Positions 1-15,100 of a stretch of DNA of 64,000 nt are shown here, one piece after another. Where the stretch lies: the NCBI GenBank assembly GCA_024305405.1, contig JAKNDB010000109.1, positions 5,146,001-5,210,000 on the forward strand, read 5' to 3'. The notes below the pieces were generated by a model. The model saw only the letters and a list, made by a program, of their open reading frames with translations. It was not told the DNA's origin and ran no database searches. Positions within the stretch are counted from its first letter, which is position 1, and every line of letters begins with the position of its first letter. This stretch comes from Dirofilaria immitis. Its lineage: Eukaryota > Nematoda > Chromadorea > Rhabditida > Onchocercidae. The translations under genes and the position numbers were made by a program.

Positions 1-150
1 TGCAAATGCCAATAAACGAACCAAAAAGGAAATATAATGCTCGATGTATGAAGATATTAAGAATATCTCCTTCATGACTTTGTCAAAAAGTAAGGTAACA
101 TTTCAACGATCTTCCTAACAAATGAACTCTTCGAAATTGAAATCTTTTAC

Positions 151-1219
151 CTATATAAACGTACATCCTCTTCGCTTTCAGGAAAGCACCAACGCACTAT
201 GCCCAAGAAAAATTTGTCGGGAATTGCAGCATGCTCCACGAAATCATTTTCAAGTATAACAGAACGATCATTCATACCATCTCTAAGGTTTATCCGCCTT
301 TTTTCAACTGAGATAGCATGGTAGCATGCCTCCAACATTATGAATGAGAAACACCGAGCAGCAACGCGGGCAGCCATTTCAGCAAGGCTACGTATCTTAT
401 ATGCTGTAAAAGACTGATTCTCATTTACAATATTTGTTAAAAGAAAGTACATGCGGTAAGAAAATGAAAAACAATTGTATTTCTCTTCCTTACTTTTGTT
501 TGAAAACTGATATCTCAGTACTAACTTGCATTAGCACTCGCTGTTGAAACGGGGAACCCAAACTCGTCGTAGCTGCCGAAGTGGATGCAGGATGTCGACG
601 AGACTGAGATGGTGATGTAATACCTCCAGTAAAGCGCAATAGAGAACTTGGTAGCAGTGAACCTGATGCATCCCCAAATGTATGCTCTAAAAACAAGATT
701 TTTCTAGGTTCCCTTGAAGCTTTATAACCTCACCGATTCCAGTCTGTGTTGTTGGATTCCCTGTCGTACTCCACCCACGCCAATTCTGATTTACAGATTC
801 CGCATCTGACATCCACGAACACAGCGAGTCTTCTTCAAAGCGTTCCGAATCCTGAACAATATCACAAGCTAATTTCCTCAATTTCTCAACAATATACAAA
901 TGCACTAAATAATTCTGAGTTTTGCTAAGAAGCAAAATTATGAAAAAATAAGATCCACAGACAATCTATCTCGAACAACAGGCCTGCTCGAAAAGACTGA
1001 TGCCAAACTATTTCTGATATAAATTTCTAATACAAATAGATTAGGATCCGCACTAATGTAGATCGTCACTAGAAAACACACAATATACGACCTCGAAGGA
1101 TAATTGGTCATCATCTTGGGCAATAGCCATCGCCTCTACCGAAGCTCATTTCCATCAACTTCTTCCTCACCACCTGCAGCGCGCATTAACCACGCATCAT
1201 TCGGATCTAGGTCTCCTTC
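151..1219 (-). CDS. ebax-1: ZSWIM8 / EBAX-1 family protein, 5' part only
   Basis: Four phase-compatible exons are visible: 1219-1140, 924-734, 686-526 and 413-151. The last ends at a donor (AG|gtaaaa), so the gene continues beyond the left edge. The second exon encodes DSERFEEDSLCSW and NQNWRGW, which match the conserved N-terminus of ZSWIM8. A Ser/Pro-rich linker follows. The last exon carries SLAEMAARVAA and FPESEEDVRLY, the BC-box/Cul2-box-like stretch that precedes the SWIM zinc finger; the finger itself is outside the window. In the family the protein is the substrate receptor of an Elongin BC/Cullin E3 ligase: EBAX-1 works in protein quality control and ZSWIM8 in target-directed microRNA decay. 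The first exon seen (acidic, EEEVDG) starts in phase 0 after an acceptor, so the start codon lies further upstream and was not found. No frame break was seen here. Confidence 0.9.
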
Positions 1220-2852
1220 CTGAAACCATTAAAAAAATATGCTGTCTTTAGTAAAGTTGAGGACTACAAAAATTTTAAGTCATGTGGCTCTACTTAAGAA
1301 GATAAGCCATCAATACTACTGAGGGAACAACTTCCAAGAAAGAAAACTTATTGGATAGTTCTCACACCTTTCCTTTCCCGACCTCTCTTCCCTTCTAGAT
1401 TAAAAACGCCTGAAACACTATGAAATGTTTAAGAACGGAACCTGATCATTCACGGCAAACACTTCACCTTGCTCCATTTTATTCATTTAAATAATCATTG
1501 TTACTAAATTACCTTTTTCTTCCTGAAAAATGAAGTATGGTATACGGAGATATAAAAAAGTAAGAAAATGATGAATCATCGCCTCCAAAGAGATTTGTTC
1601 ATGCTCGCCGATAATTCCAGAAAATTTTTATATCTTGAAATAAGATAGCGATATTTTGATGGATATTAAATTACTATGCAAAACCTGCATATTGGAAGTT
1701 CCTGGTGACATGAGTTCTCTTAAATTTGAAGAGAAGTTCAATTTTGGGATTAGATAAACTGAACCAATATAAATGAGCACATTTCAAATGTACCTGATCC
1801 ACTCAGTAGTACAAAAGACTTTTTGCCATACCCATCGCATTAAATGCTAACGGAGAGAATCATACATATTAGATTACAGGCAGATAAAAGAGTTGGCTTA
1901 TACCAATCACATACAAATAACCTTGTAGAGATTTGGAAGACATTGATGGCACCACCATACGACTGATTTTCGAACTCCACACAAAATCATAATTCATAAC
2001 AGTGTCACAAACATTAAAACAGCAACATGAAGATAATTCGGAGTTTGATTTTCAAAATAAAAAATGTTTTACATTATTGGATTCGCAGTTGTTCTGCCGG
2101 AACCACCTTCAATTGGCAGAATTCTCACTAATTTTTGGTCTTACCCATCTCTTTTCATTTCAGAATGATTTCATTTCAGTTCGTAATAAACACTATGAAT
2201 TGAGTCTCATACACACAATATTGATGGGTTTTTAAGTTATTTGCCAGCAAGGAATCTGGAAATATTTACTACCACAGATTTTTTAGATTATATCCATTAA
2301 AACTTAAGCCATTCCATTAAACAGCAGTAGAAATAACCTAGCAGATCATTACAAAAGCGCACCCAAAGATAAATACTGTCGCTTGTAGCGCACATTAGCC
2401 TTTTTATTTTATATTCGAGTAATTTATAATCTAGTTTTCAAATATTATGATGGACAATTAAAGATTATAAAAACAAACGAGGTCGAATTCACCAGACTAA
2501 TTCTATTTTAACAAATATTCTTGAAAAAAATACTGTTCACTTTTCAAAAAAATTACATCATTCAGAATACATATAAGATTGGGCATGAAACAATCTAAAC
2601 CGCTAGCCGAACATTACATCCATAAACAACGAGCTTCTTACAGACAATCAAATTCAGAGTCTCAACTTTCGCTAGCGATAAGTAGCTAATGGCTCTCAAT
2701 TCCTAAGTATGGTGCATAATTCTAAATAAAAAACAAGCCTGCAGATGTAAATTAATGTCCAAGGTAAGGAGAAACATAACAGTTCTCAGAAAAACTTGTA
2801 TACAAGTATTTCATTGTTCAATTAAGCAGAAAAAAACTATTTAATGAAAAAT
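1220..2852. other. intergenic or first-intron sequence upstream of ebax-1
   Basis: AT-rich. I see no convincing exon. The missing first exon of ebax-1 may lie here. The open frame at 2002-2235 has no splice or codon-use support. Confidence 0.5.
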
Positions 2853-3015
2853 TTATTCGTCTGCAGCTAGCCTCCAACCATCTTCTATTTGCTGTGTGGC
2901 AGTCTTAAAACTAAGCTTTAGCATTAATGCGTTTTGTTCTTCAATTTTTGTGTACCATATAAAAAAATCAACTGAAGTACTGATAGGCGGGTGTCTGCAC
3001 TGCAACTTGGATAGA
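2853..3015 (-). CDS. terminal exon of an unidentified gene
   Basis: On the - strand the acceptor tttttgcag| at 3016 opens a 163-base exon with a phase-2 entry. It reads 54 codons to TAA. The C-terminus contains WYTKIEEQNALMLKL and IEDGWRLAADE, an amphipathic, coiled-coil-like composition that does not look like random AT-rich sequence. I do not recognise the family. Upstream exons would lie to the right, within or beyond the TAA microsatellite, and were not found. The gene would run in the same direction as ebax-1, 1.6 kb upstream of it. The alternative is a chance open frame; the matching acceptor and protein-like composition make an exon somewhat more likely. Confidence 0.45.
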
Positions 3016-3236
3016 CTGCAAAAACGATGTGGTGTCCGATGATACGGCAACAAAACACTATTAATGTAGAATTGAATGAATACGAAATCAAGCGAATAAT
3101 GCAGAAGGGGATGATTGCAATGTGGTTTCTCCACAAATTTCTGCTCCTCAAATATTTTCAAGATGATTTATCCAAGCAAAAATTATGGAGGAGAACGGCA
3201 TACTCTTAATTTGATGTCCTGCGATCTTCACCACGA

Positions 3237-4165
<929 letters not shown>

Positions 4166-4456
4166 TATTTGATGTGTAAATTCTGATCAAGAAAATATAT
4201 CGTATTCATAATAAGAGTAATACGCTTCACCGCAAACAACTTCACTTCCAATATCCTCACTGGCTGAAAAGGATTCTTCCCCCGCTTATATCCGCGGAAT
4301 AAAGCGCGTTGCAAAGTAGACTTGCAGTAAAGACAGGCTAGTCCACCTGTCTCCTACCCACCCACACCCACTAATCTTCCACGCGTCTTCGTTCCTTACC
4401 AGTGCCTACATCATCTGACGCTGAGCAATCGATACTCATTCACACATGCATTACAC

Positions 4457-4660
4457 TTACACACACACACACACACACATACACGCAGATACGCAGAAAC
4501 ACACATACATACACATATACATATCTTACATATACATACATACATACATACATCGTCGTATACATACATACATACATATGTATGTATATATAGACATATG
4601 TACATATATACACACAAACACACTATATATGATATATACATAGATGCATTTATATACATA
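4457..4660. repeat. (CA)n followed by (ACAT/ATAC)n tract
   Basis: A CA dinucleotide run around 4457-4480 grades into irregular tetranucleotide ACAT/ATAC repeats up to about 4660. Confidence 0.92.
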
Positions 4661-4769
4661 CAAGCATTCATATAAGTGTGATTCTAGGACAGGTGTGTAA
4701 GAGCCGAGAGAGATTGCCTGGCACTGTTCTTACTCTAAGGCAATTTGATAGTAAGACAAGGGCAACAGG

Positions 4770-4915
4770 ATCCCCGCATATATATGTGTATGTATGCCTG
4801 TTTATTTATGCGCGTATGCACAGATGTATGTCATGTGTGTGGGCGTGAGTGTTCGTGTAACGTATGTGTACGTACATGTGTGTATAGTATATGTGTATGT
4901 ATATGTGCCATTTGC
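4770..4915. repeat. (TGTA/TATG)n tract, complementary to the preceding one
   Basis: An irregular tetranucleotide tract in the opposite strand sense to 4457-4660. The two could pair over about 110 bases of spacer. Confidence 0.88.
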
Positions 4916-6896
4916 AGCAGATACATTTGCGAGCGCAATGCGGCATACCACTCTAGATTGTCATGCTTGACTTCGAAAAACCGTCAGGTGGTAGAAGTGA
5001 ACAGAGGGGACTTATGACGGCGAGATTGGCACTGCGCTTCGCCAGATAAAATTCATGAGTGTTCCCATAAATTTTATTAAATAATCTCCAAGATTTCGTG
5101 ATAACACGTAGAAGTAAGAAAGCGGAGATGTAGAAGAACTGTGAGGTTGGGTCGTTTAATTATTAGGTTAACCGACCAGTAATACTTTCCTGTATGTGCA
5201 TTGTACATCTTTCAATTTGTGTGCAGCACGGAAGAATTGCTACTTCAACCTTTTGAAATTACCTGACGATGAAAACCGTTCAGGTCTGCCGGAGTGTCAT
5301 GTAAATCGTGATCAGTGCATTTTCAAATGAAAGGACAGTTGCACTCTCCCCATCACTTTAAAATTTTATCGTGCAAACAATTCTTTAATTGTCTTTTCTT
5401 GGATACTCATCAGTCAGCGAAATATCAGAGATTCTTTTCTGAATTAACGTTAATTCTTTAAATGCAGAGAGAAGAAAGTGGTTGTTGGATCTATGAAACC
5501 CGAATTTTCGCTTGGTCACTACTTATTAAGTTCAGGTTTCAAGATTTATTTAAGAAATCACTAGAGTCTTGTGAACACAAAATCGGAAGAATTCAAAAAT
5601 TGTCAAGAATTTCAACAGCATGCTAAACAAATGTTAATACTAAAATAAAATTTTGATGAGACCAGTTACTACCGCACAATTTCAATTCATGAAATTATCA
5701 AATAATTTTGTATGAACTGTCTAGATTTGTTTTGTAGTCGTCGTTGCGTTCTGTGCGCCGATCTCTTCTGTTCATTGTTGGCTATACTTTGGATAGATCT
5801 GAGGAAGTCGTACAAGCCATCAAGAAAGCATCATATCTGCTGTTTAGACTTTGGGTGATTCAGCATGTATTTAGTTTTTAAATTAGTAACACATCTGGCT
5901 TGAACGCAGAATTGGAAATTCGAAAGCAGTTACATCTAATACAATCCCGAAATAAAATGTCACTTCTCATGAAATTAATGTGGAATTTCATCTTATTTTC
6001 AGCTAATTTAAACCTTTATCCTATATTCTTTTAATTTCATCATTCGTGTTCATTTTATCAAACATCCAGCTGCTATATCATCCATCTCTGCAATCTTTTA
6101 CTGTCATTTAAATCCAGGTTTTTCGGTAAAATTAGACCAGTTGCTGACTATTATCTACTATCTGAATTTTACTTTGGTCTCATCTACGCAAATATATCTC
6201 TTTAACGTAAAAGAGAAGAGCATTACTTTGGATATTTTATAATAGAAAGTATGATAAATTTATACCTCGTACAGGATTTAACGATGCGTGCTGAGAGATC
6301 AGCTTTATTTTTCGTGTTGTCTTATTATTCTTGTTCTCCATGTGATTTAAAAGGAAAGGTTTTCGAGTAATTAACAGTAATTTTTCAAATAGCTACGATT
6401 CGGCATGGCTGTTTAAAATTGAGTTGAGGAATCAAATGGATTACATTATGGAGCAGAATTGCACAGCGTCACCACTTGCAGACAATGCAAGCAAGACGTC
6501 TTCCTCACAATCGACACGTACAATTACCAAGAGGTTCTCAGACACTGGATGGGTTAGAGTCCTTTCTGAATTTAGGCTGTTTGTTACTGTTCTGCCGAAT
6601 CCCTTTATTTGAATGAAGTAAGCTTGGGGCTTCGAAATATACCAATTTTCATTGAATGACACTTACAATGACGGTCACAGTAATCTTCAGAAATTTTAAA
6701 GGAACGAATCAAATTTTGCAAGGTCAGGTTTAATGGAGTCCTTGTCTTTTATCCGTAATAGGGTGAAGTGAGGAAGTAATATTTTATTCCAATGTTTCCG
6801 AGTTGATAGTGACTGTCTGAGGAGACCAATATTTCTAAATGTTTAGAATTTTTCCAGCTTCCAGATTCAACTAAATTAATAAGCAGAGAATGAACA
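4916..6896. other. upstream region of catp-8
   Basis: No recognisable gene. At 6424-6612 both strands are open: the + frame is Ser/Thr-rich and starts at an ATG, and the - frame contains VRVDCEEDVLLAL. Neither connects in frame to catp-8, because a TGA lies directly upstream of the catp-8 ATG. A possible trans-splice acceptor (aataagcag|AGAATG) sits about 10 bases before that ATG. Confidence 0.45.
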
Positions 6897-9800
6897 ATGG
6901 CTGTTGACCAGCTTATTGACTCGTATGTTCCATATACGGTGAAGCCAATGATTGCACGTGCATATGCTGGACCATTCATTTGCTTGTATATAGGATGGGC
7001 TTATTTTTGGTTCACTGTTTATGGAATGAACGAGTATTGGGAGTTGGGATGCATCGTCATGGCTGGTATTGGTATTTTGCAGGTATGTTTGATTGATTCG
7101 TGTCAATTTTTGTTTCTTGCTTAAAACATTAGGATGAGTTAGTTTTGTCATGCGATTTAATAACTTGAATTAATTTTATGAAAATGTTGATCAAATATTT
7201 CTTTTTCAGGTTTTGACTTTGTTATTTTGCAATTGGTTCGTCAGTGTTCGTTGCTTGCTGACTTGTTCATATGTAATATGTTTGTTTTATCAGCATATCA
7301 TTTTTTTGTACCATATGTGATCAAGAAAATGAGCTATAGCTTGATGATTCATTGAAAGAAGACTAATATCAGTTTTTCCAGGAGTCCAATTTCGAGAGAG
7401 CTACAGTTGTGAAAGTAATTCCAACGCCAAACAATGGATGGGCAGAAGTGGTTCCTTTGCGCCGAACTAAAGTATATACTAATTGCTCCATATATTGATT
7501 TATCCAATCAGCTTAATATCTTCCATGAGAAATTTTAGTGTATTTTATAGCAGAAAGTGAAAGTACTTATATTACGCAGTGTGGAATTGGCATCCTCATA
7601 AATCTATTACCTCATTTTTACTTTTTTCTGTTTGAAGACGGTAGTATCGCGGCATATTTAGATACTTAAGGCAGGACTTTAATCTAAATGGAGTGCAACA
7701 AGGAGGAGATTTGGATGTGCGCTAGTTTCTAATTTAATTTGGACATCCAAAAGTTGTGTTTTAGTTAATCAGACAAATGAAACCTTTTTGGTAGTGAGTT
7801 TCAACTATAATGGTATTGGTTCAAGAACAATAAATATTTTTTCTCTGCGGGGATAAGTAGTGCCAAGCATAAGAAGAGTACTTGCTATAAGTAATTAATT
7901 TCTTGTGAAACATCCTTTGACTTTTTCATTATGTGCATTTGGAAGAAATATTCATTCGAGTGGAGTATACTAGAAGAATTTGGAGCCTACAGGAGTCCGA
8001 AATATATCCAAACGTCTTCTCAAACATGCGATCAAAAGGAATCTTGTATTGTTTGCAAGTGGATTTAGAATTACTGGACCATTTTAGTTAGTAAATGGGA
8101 AGATAAAATTGTGGTTCGAATTTCAAAAAGTGCATTACACATTTGTTTTGGAAAGAAAGACTTTTTTGGCCTTGGAATTGGATACAAACCAACCAATGTC
8201 CTATTTTTATGAATCACGAGGACTTGAAACTGATGATGCAATTCTGGAGGCGAGACAAGACTTGGGAGATAATAGGTAAATCATTATGTAATTTTGTTAT
8301 GATATTGGTCGTGAGTACAGCAGCTTTTTTCTTCGTTATGATATAGGAAGCTTTAATTTTAAGAATGGAAATGGTTATTCCCCAGTTCATGGAGCTTTTC
8401 AAGGAACGAGCGACAGCACCATTTTTGTGTTTCAGGTATTATTTATAACATACATTCTGGACTCATTTGATGTTCGTATTTTTCGTTATGTTAAGCTGCT
8501 GAAAAAGCACAGCCGAAAGTAGATATATCGATTTCATCGAAAAAGTGAAATTATACTCTTATGTATTCGTGAGAGTTATTCCTTGAGTTTCATATGCACA
8601 TGTTGTCACACTTATGCAACTTTTATATAAGATAACGTTTCAGTTTAATTTATTTTGCATTGCTAGCCTTACCGATTCTTGTTCATAAATTATGCTCCAG
8701 AACTTAGCGAAATAGCATGAAATTTGACCTGGTACTCTCTTGTACTATTTTTAATTGATATCATCATTTATTGCGATCTTTGTGTAAATAGGCTGCAACT
8801 GATTTTTCCGAATAGAACAAATATGTTAAAGTAAATTGTATGATTAAAGGATTTCTAACAGTGGTCTTCGAGTTTCAGGTTTTCTGTGTTGGGTTATGGT
8901 GTTTGGAAGATATGTGGTATTATTCATTATTCACATTAGTGATGCTTATGACTTTTGAAGCAACACTTGTTAAGCAGCAGTTGAAAAACATGTCTGAAAT
9001 TCGTAATATGGGTAATAAACCGTATCTTATTAATGTGTACAGGAATAAGCGTTGGAGCCGCATTATGAGTGATGAATTACTTCCCGGCGATATCGTATCG
9101 ATAAGTATGTTCTGCGTTTTGTTATCAGTAACTTTGTTATTGCTTTGTCTCAGTACATTTCTAGTTCTTAGAAAAACTAAGCAGATTTATTGCTGAAACA
9201 CTCAAAGCATATTTATAGTTCGCTCACCAGACGAAAAAGCGGTTCCATGTGATTTATTGTTGTTAAGAGGTCCCTGTATCGTAGATGAATCCATGCTAAC
9301 TGGCGAAAGCGTGCCTCAGATGAAAGTCAGACTTTATTTCCTCTTTGTCTAATTGCATTTTAAAATACATTCACCGTGGATTGCTATCACTTTCAGAGAA
9401 CCATCATATCATTTCTAGGGAAATATAGTTACAGGAACCGATAGAAGACGTAGAAAAGTCCCGTTATTTTGATATAGAAACGGATAGTCGTTTGCATGTT
9501 ATTTTCGGTGGCACGAAAGTTGTTCAACACACTTCACCGGGTATGCTTCGATCGCCGTATACTTCATTATAAGATATATTGCTTCTTTTGTTCTCAGAAG
9601 TTTGATTGATAGCTTCTCTTGAGTGTTTCTGAAATATTCAGCAAGGATAGTCTTAAATTGGGAATTTTTCAATACGCAGTGGTTGGAGAAGGTGCCAACT
9701 TTATTTATTTCATTTACAAGTAAAAGTATATAGTTACTATATAAAATTATTCGACAAAAGCTTAGGATTTATATATTAAGGTATAATAATATTCGTATAT

Positions 9801-12800
9801 TATTTAAGCAAAAATGAAGCTGGTATAAAAGCACCGGATGGTGGATGTGTTTGCTACGTTTTACGAACAGGATTTAATACTAGTCAAGGGAAGTTGTTGC
9901 GTACAATTATGTTTGGCGTAAAACGGGTGACCGCTAATAATATCGAAACCTTCGCATTTATATTATTTCTGCTAGTTTTCGCTATTGCTGCAGCTTCTTA
10001 TTTATGGATCAAAGGTAATTAAATCTACCTATTTGGTTTTGTTATATGATCCATGATTATGCATTGCTATATTTTTCAATTAATCAACAAATTTTAATTC
10101 TTTTTTCTAGGAAGCGAAGATGAGTCACGTAGTAAATATAAGTTATTTCTGGAATGTTCATTAATTCTGACTAGCGTAATCCCTCCTGAATTACCTATAG
10201 AATTGTCTCTTGCTGTGAATAATTCGCTAATGGCACTGCAGAAGCTTGGTAAATTTCATTATTCGTACATGTAGTCTAAAATTGTTTTATTGAATGTGAG
10301 CCACTTTTATTTCATAATTTTGCAATGTTTTCATAGAATTTAGTAAAAATACGCTCTAACAATCTAGTGACTTCGCTGTATCAATTATTAACTACAGTTG
10401 AATGCTGATTTTCAAAAAAACGAGCTAGATTTTTTAGGTGTCTTTTGTACAGAACCGTTTCGTATACCATTTGCCGGTAAGATCGATATATGCTGCTTCG
10501 ATAAAACGGGGACACTAACAACAGATAATTTAATTGTTGAGGGTAATTATTTTAAGGTTTGCTAGCTATCATTTATGATTATTTAAATTTTTGTTTTTAT
10601 TACAGTGAATTAGCACCTAACTTTTTTTTCAACTTTTCAGCAGTTTCTAATATATTTTAGCAAAGAAACTTTTTATAGGAGTGGCTTCTACAAATTATAT
10701 GTACTCGGGTGGTGAATACCATATTCATCGTTTACCGTCTGAAGTCCCACCAGAATCAGTACAAGTGCTAGTGACATGTCATAGTTTAATACGATTTGAT
10801 GAGGATCTAGTAGGTGATCCATTAGAAAAGGCTTGTCTCAGTTGGGCTGAATGGAATTTAACAAAAAGTAATTTTATACTTTATATGTTATACAATTCAC
10901 TGTACGATATTTTGAACAAGTTACTTTACAGATTACGAGATCATTTCGTCATGTCAACTGTCTTATAATGATACAGTTACTAAATCACTTTTATATTTCA
11001 GATGATACAGTGGTTCCAAGAAAATCTAAAATGCAGCCTCTCAAAATTTTTCATCGGTATCATTTTTCCTCGTTCTTCAAAAGAATGACAGTAATCGCCG
11101 GTTATGTTGCAGCTGGGACAAATGAAACTAAGCATATTATAACTGTCAAGGGCGCTCCAGAAACACTGGAGAGTATGGTTTGTTTTATACAAAGTTATTC
11201 AAAGATTTTTTTCATCTAGAGTATTATGTTTACTATGGAATTGCATCTTCTGTTCCATTTTATTTGATTCTAAAGATAGTATTTGTTTTTTATAGTATGA
11301 GAAAGTTCCTGAAAACTATATCCAAGCATATCGACACTTGACTCGACAAGGTGCGCGAGTTCTTGCTCTAGGCATTCGGGAAGTCGGATCATTAACCTAT
11401 CAGGAGGTACACATACATATATAGATTTGTTCAATTGATTTTATTTCGTGGTCATCAATTGTAAGCGTGTATTTAAATTCTGATCATTAAAAATATATTC
11501 AGAAGGATGGAAGTTCTCGTTTTCCTATTTATGTACTTGGAGCTAATGTCATTTCGATATATAATTGTTTGTTTAGATACGGGATCGAAGGCGAGAAGAT
11601 TTCGAACAAAATTTGACATTTGCTGGTTTCGTCGTTATATCATGCCCTTAAAACCGGACACTAAAGCGGTGGTAAAAGAAATTGCGGAATCATCTCACAG
11701 AGTGGTAATGATTACTGGCGATAATCCTCTTACCGCTTGTCATGTTGCTAAAGTTCTCCGATTCACAAGGAAGTCAACACCTATTCTTATTTTGGATCAA
11801 CCTGAAGGTTTTAATATGCATTTATTTAATAATCCATCATATTGTAATAGAATTTCATTTATGTTTTTTTTTTTTTTGATAACGAGAAGCAAAATACTGC
11901 AGATTATATTAGTAGTTTCAGACTTCTCTGTTTGGCTGATTTCTGCAGTTTAAATTTAAATTTAGTTTACGCTAGTGTCATCTCTCTTAAAAGACTGATG
12001 TCCAACTTAATACAGCGCACATCACACTAGTAACAACAAGCTACTTCATGTTAACGATTTTAATGTCAAAACGATCGATCTTTGCAGTATATTTCGCTTT
12101 TTATGAAAAGTGACAATAAATAAAAGTTTGTGTCATTATGGCAACTCTGTTGTTACGTTTCCTCTCGATATGTAAGTAGCACAGTTTTGTAGGCAATAAC
12201 AAATGGGTATGGAAATCAGTAAATGATGACTGCGAGTTCAGTTTGTTACCAAATCTATGTGTTGAAGTGGTGCCTTTTATTAATGAACATGAATTTTGTA
12301 TTACTGGCGAGGTATGTCCATTATTGTTATCTTTCTCAGTATTAATTGTGCTGTTCTCTGAATGGATTAATTGAATTTGATTGGTTACAGTTTTTAGGTG
12401 TTCATTTGCAATAAACCATGGTCAGTTGCAGAAATTCTGCTGAACTTTAAGTAGACGATATAGATTCACCATAGAACTATTATTTTTGGACGTTTGTCAT
12501 CAACTTTATTTTAATACTGAAAGTTTGATCATATTTCAATTTATATGATTGAATACATTTGGGCGATTTCATAAATATATAGATATGAGTCATGTTTCAG
12601 GCATTTATGTATCTTCTCAATGAGCATATTCGGTTTCTGCGATACATTATCCCTCACATAAAGGTATTTGCCAGAATGGCGCCCAAGCAGAAGGTAAGTA
12701 GAGATTGTTCCAGTATATTCATTCCGTATAAAATTGTATTGCTGTCTATGTTTTGGCTTTCTTAATGAGTTATGATGGTTAAGCTTGTTAAGCATATTGA

Positions 12801-15100
12801 TGTTTACTAAACCTTTGCAATTTTAATGAACTTTTTGCAGAAAATTATTCAGAATTACTAGATTTTAAGCTATATAAGTTTCTTTTTCAAGAAGTAGAAA
12901 TCCTAGAAAGATTTTTAATTATATATCATTTGAGCATCTTGTTGAAAATTCAGGAACGAGTTATAAATGAGCTTAGGGGACTTGGTTATATCACGCTCAT
13001 GTGTGGAGATGGTACAAACGATGTTGGTGCATTAAAGCATGCTGATGTTGGTTAGGTTTTATTGTTTTTATTTTTCACTATTAATTTCTTGCTATGATTT
13101 GGTCATAAATAAAGTCCACTTGGTTCCGTGTACGGAATTTCCAACTTGTAGTTGCTACTCTAGCAAGATTTTTTTGTTATTTCATCTGCCATTGTCAAAT
13201 ATCTTCTCTATCCTTCATCTTAATTTTCACTTTTTGTATGAACATATTCCGTTCAGGAGTTGCATTACTTGCTCATCCATATGATGCTATAAAAACTGGG
13301 GAGAAAAGGCGAAAGAAAGAAGAAGGACATAAATTAAACTTGTCCTCAGATCATCTCTGTCAATCTGTTGCAAATTTACATACTAATTCAAGCAGTTTAA
13401 AAAAACCTCTGGTACAGCATTCAGCGCGAAGAACTGATGCACCGGCTGGCGCGAGACAAATCAGGTCTTAATTTCAATTCCCTAACATATTTATGGAAAC
13501 TTTCATCTTGTTTCATGTACGAATATTGTTATCGAACACTGCAGTATGGTTTTATGATTTTAATAAATATATTTTATATCAGGCATAATCTGGTGTCGAA
13601 CACTACTGCCAAGCGGTTTGAGCAGATGATGAAGGACTTAAAAGAAGAAGAAAAGGTTCAAATAGTACGACTTGGTGATGCTTCCATAGCAGCTCCGTTT
13701 ACTTCGAAATACACTTCCATACAGTCAAGTGTGTTTCCTTTTACTAAATTTGTAGAATACATTAGTGGATTTTTAACTGAATTTTTTTTGATGATTAATT
13801 GCAGTATGTCACGTTATCAAGCAAGGACGGTGTACTTTGGTTACGACGTTGCAAATGTTCAAAATTCTTGCCTCAACGCTTTAGTACTTGCGTATAGTCA
13901 GAGCGTACTCTACTTAGATGGAATCAAGTTTTCTGACACGCAAGCTACAGTTCAAGGTCTACTTCTTGCGGCATGCTTTTTGTTCATCTCGAGATCGAAG
14001 GTGACGGTTCATTTTATTAACAGATTTTAGCAAGTTTTTATTCCACGAATACCTTCAGATCGAGGATTCTTTCCATTGCAGCCACTCAAAACACTCGCTA
14101 GACAGAGACCTACGCCAAACATATTCAATGCCTATACACTCCTTACTGTATCTCTTCAGTTTGCCATCCATTTTGGCTGTTTAATATACATCGTGCGAGA
14201 AGCTCAGGCAGCAGATCCTCGGTAAATAATTCTCACGTAATATTTTTTGTTATTACTTTGTACTGTATGTTTTTGATAATGTATGTCAGAAATGCGTCAA
14301 AATAGCAAGTTACGTAAACTTTGCTGATATGTACTTATTCTAGTGAAAAAGTCGATTTGGAAGCAGAATTCAAACCAAATTTACTTAATTCAGCTGTTTA
14401 TCTAATGGCACTAGCATTGCAAGTGGCTACATTTGCTGTGAACTATCGGGTTGGTTTAAATTTTAAGTCTTGAAGATATTCTTTCAAATGGACAATGTAA
14501 GTGTTAACATGTGATATATCAAATAAAACCAGGATATATATATGGTTATGATTAATCACTTTAAAAGAATTTTTTGATATTATTTTATTAATTATTTTCA
14601 GGGTCATCCGTTTATGGAAAGTCTATTGGAAAACAAACCCATGCTTTACAGTTTGTTGTTTTCTGGATCTGCTGTATTCACACTAGCATCTGGCATATCA
14701 CCAGAACTTACGGAAAAATTTGAACTTGTTGAGTTGCCGACTGGAGTAAGTGGTCACTTTTGTAGCTAACAGTTATTAAAATTGAATCTGGATTTCTATC
14801 CATTAATAAAAATTGTATAATGGAAAAAGAAATAAAATTCGAGGTATTTAATCGGATTTAAGATTTTTAACATTTTATTTTACATTTCAGTGTAATGGGG
14901 ATTCTATTTTCTATACGCTGATATTTTAATATCTTTTAAAGTATAGAAGTCAAGAGAGAAAGGTTTAAATCATTAACAACTAATAAATGTTATTTCAGTA
15001 TCGGAAAGCCTTATTAAGTTGCATAGTGGCAGATTTGTTGGCTTGTTTTATAATTGATCGGATGTTGTGTTTTGTGCTTGGTGATATGAGATCTGCGTGA
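6897..15100 (+). CDS. catp-8: P5A-type ATPase, ATP13A1/CATP-8 (ER transmembrane-helix dislocase)
   Basis: Twenty-five exons: 6897-7082, 7210-7272, 7382-7471, 8088-8275, 8364-8435, 8879-9104, 9219-9325, 9435-9540, about 9820-10014, 10111-10248, 10438-10542, 10679-10867, 11002-11177, 11296-11406, 11577-11807, 12193-12311, 12601-12693, 12954-13050, 13257-13464, 13583-13738, 13805-14000, 14082-14221, 14344-14449, 14602-14745, 14999-15100. They sum to 3544 bases, or 1182 codons once two missing bases are allowed; human ATP13A1 has about 1200 residues. Motifs in order: [10 protein letters not shown] (about 80), MLTGES (about 303), [13 protein letters not shown] (about 437), the phosphorylation motif DKTGTLT (about 482), KGAPETL (about 606), [12 protein letters not shown] (about 700), [14 protein letters not shown] (about 814), then [14 protein letters not shown] and the C-terminal helices. 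All catalytic residues are present. The family removes mis-inserted tail-anchored and signal helices from the ER. Frame breaks occur at 8422-8426 and about 13871. The acceptor near 9820 is uncertain. Confidence 0.97.

Noticed and set aside
4402..5017. Thr/His/Tyr- and Cys/Val-rich open frames on both strands
   Set aside because: Translations of the CA/ATAC and TGTA repeats.
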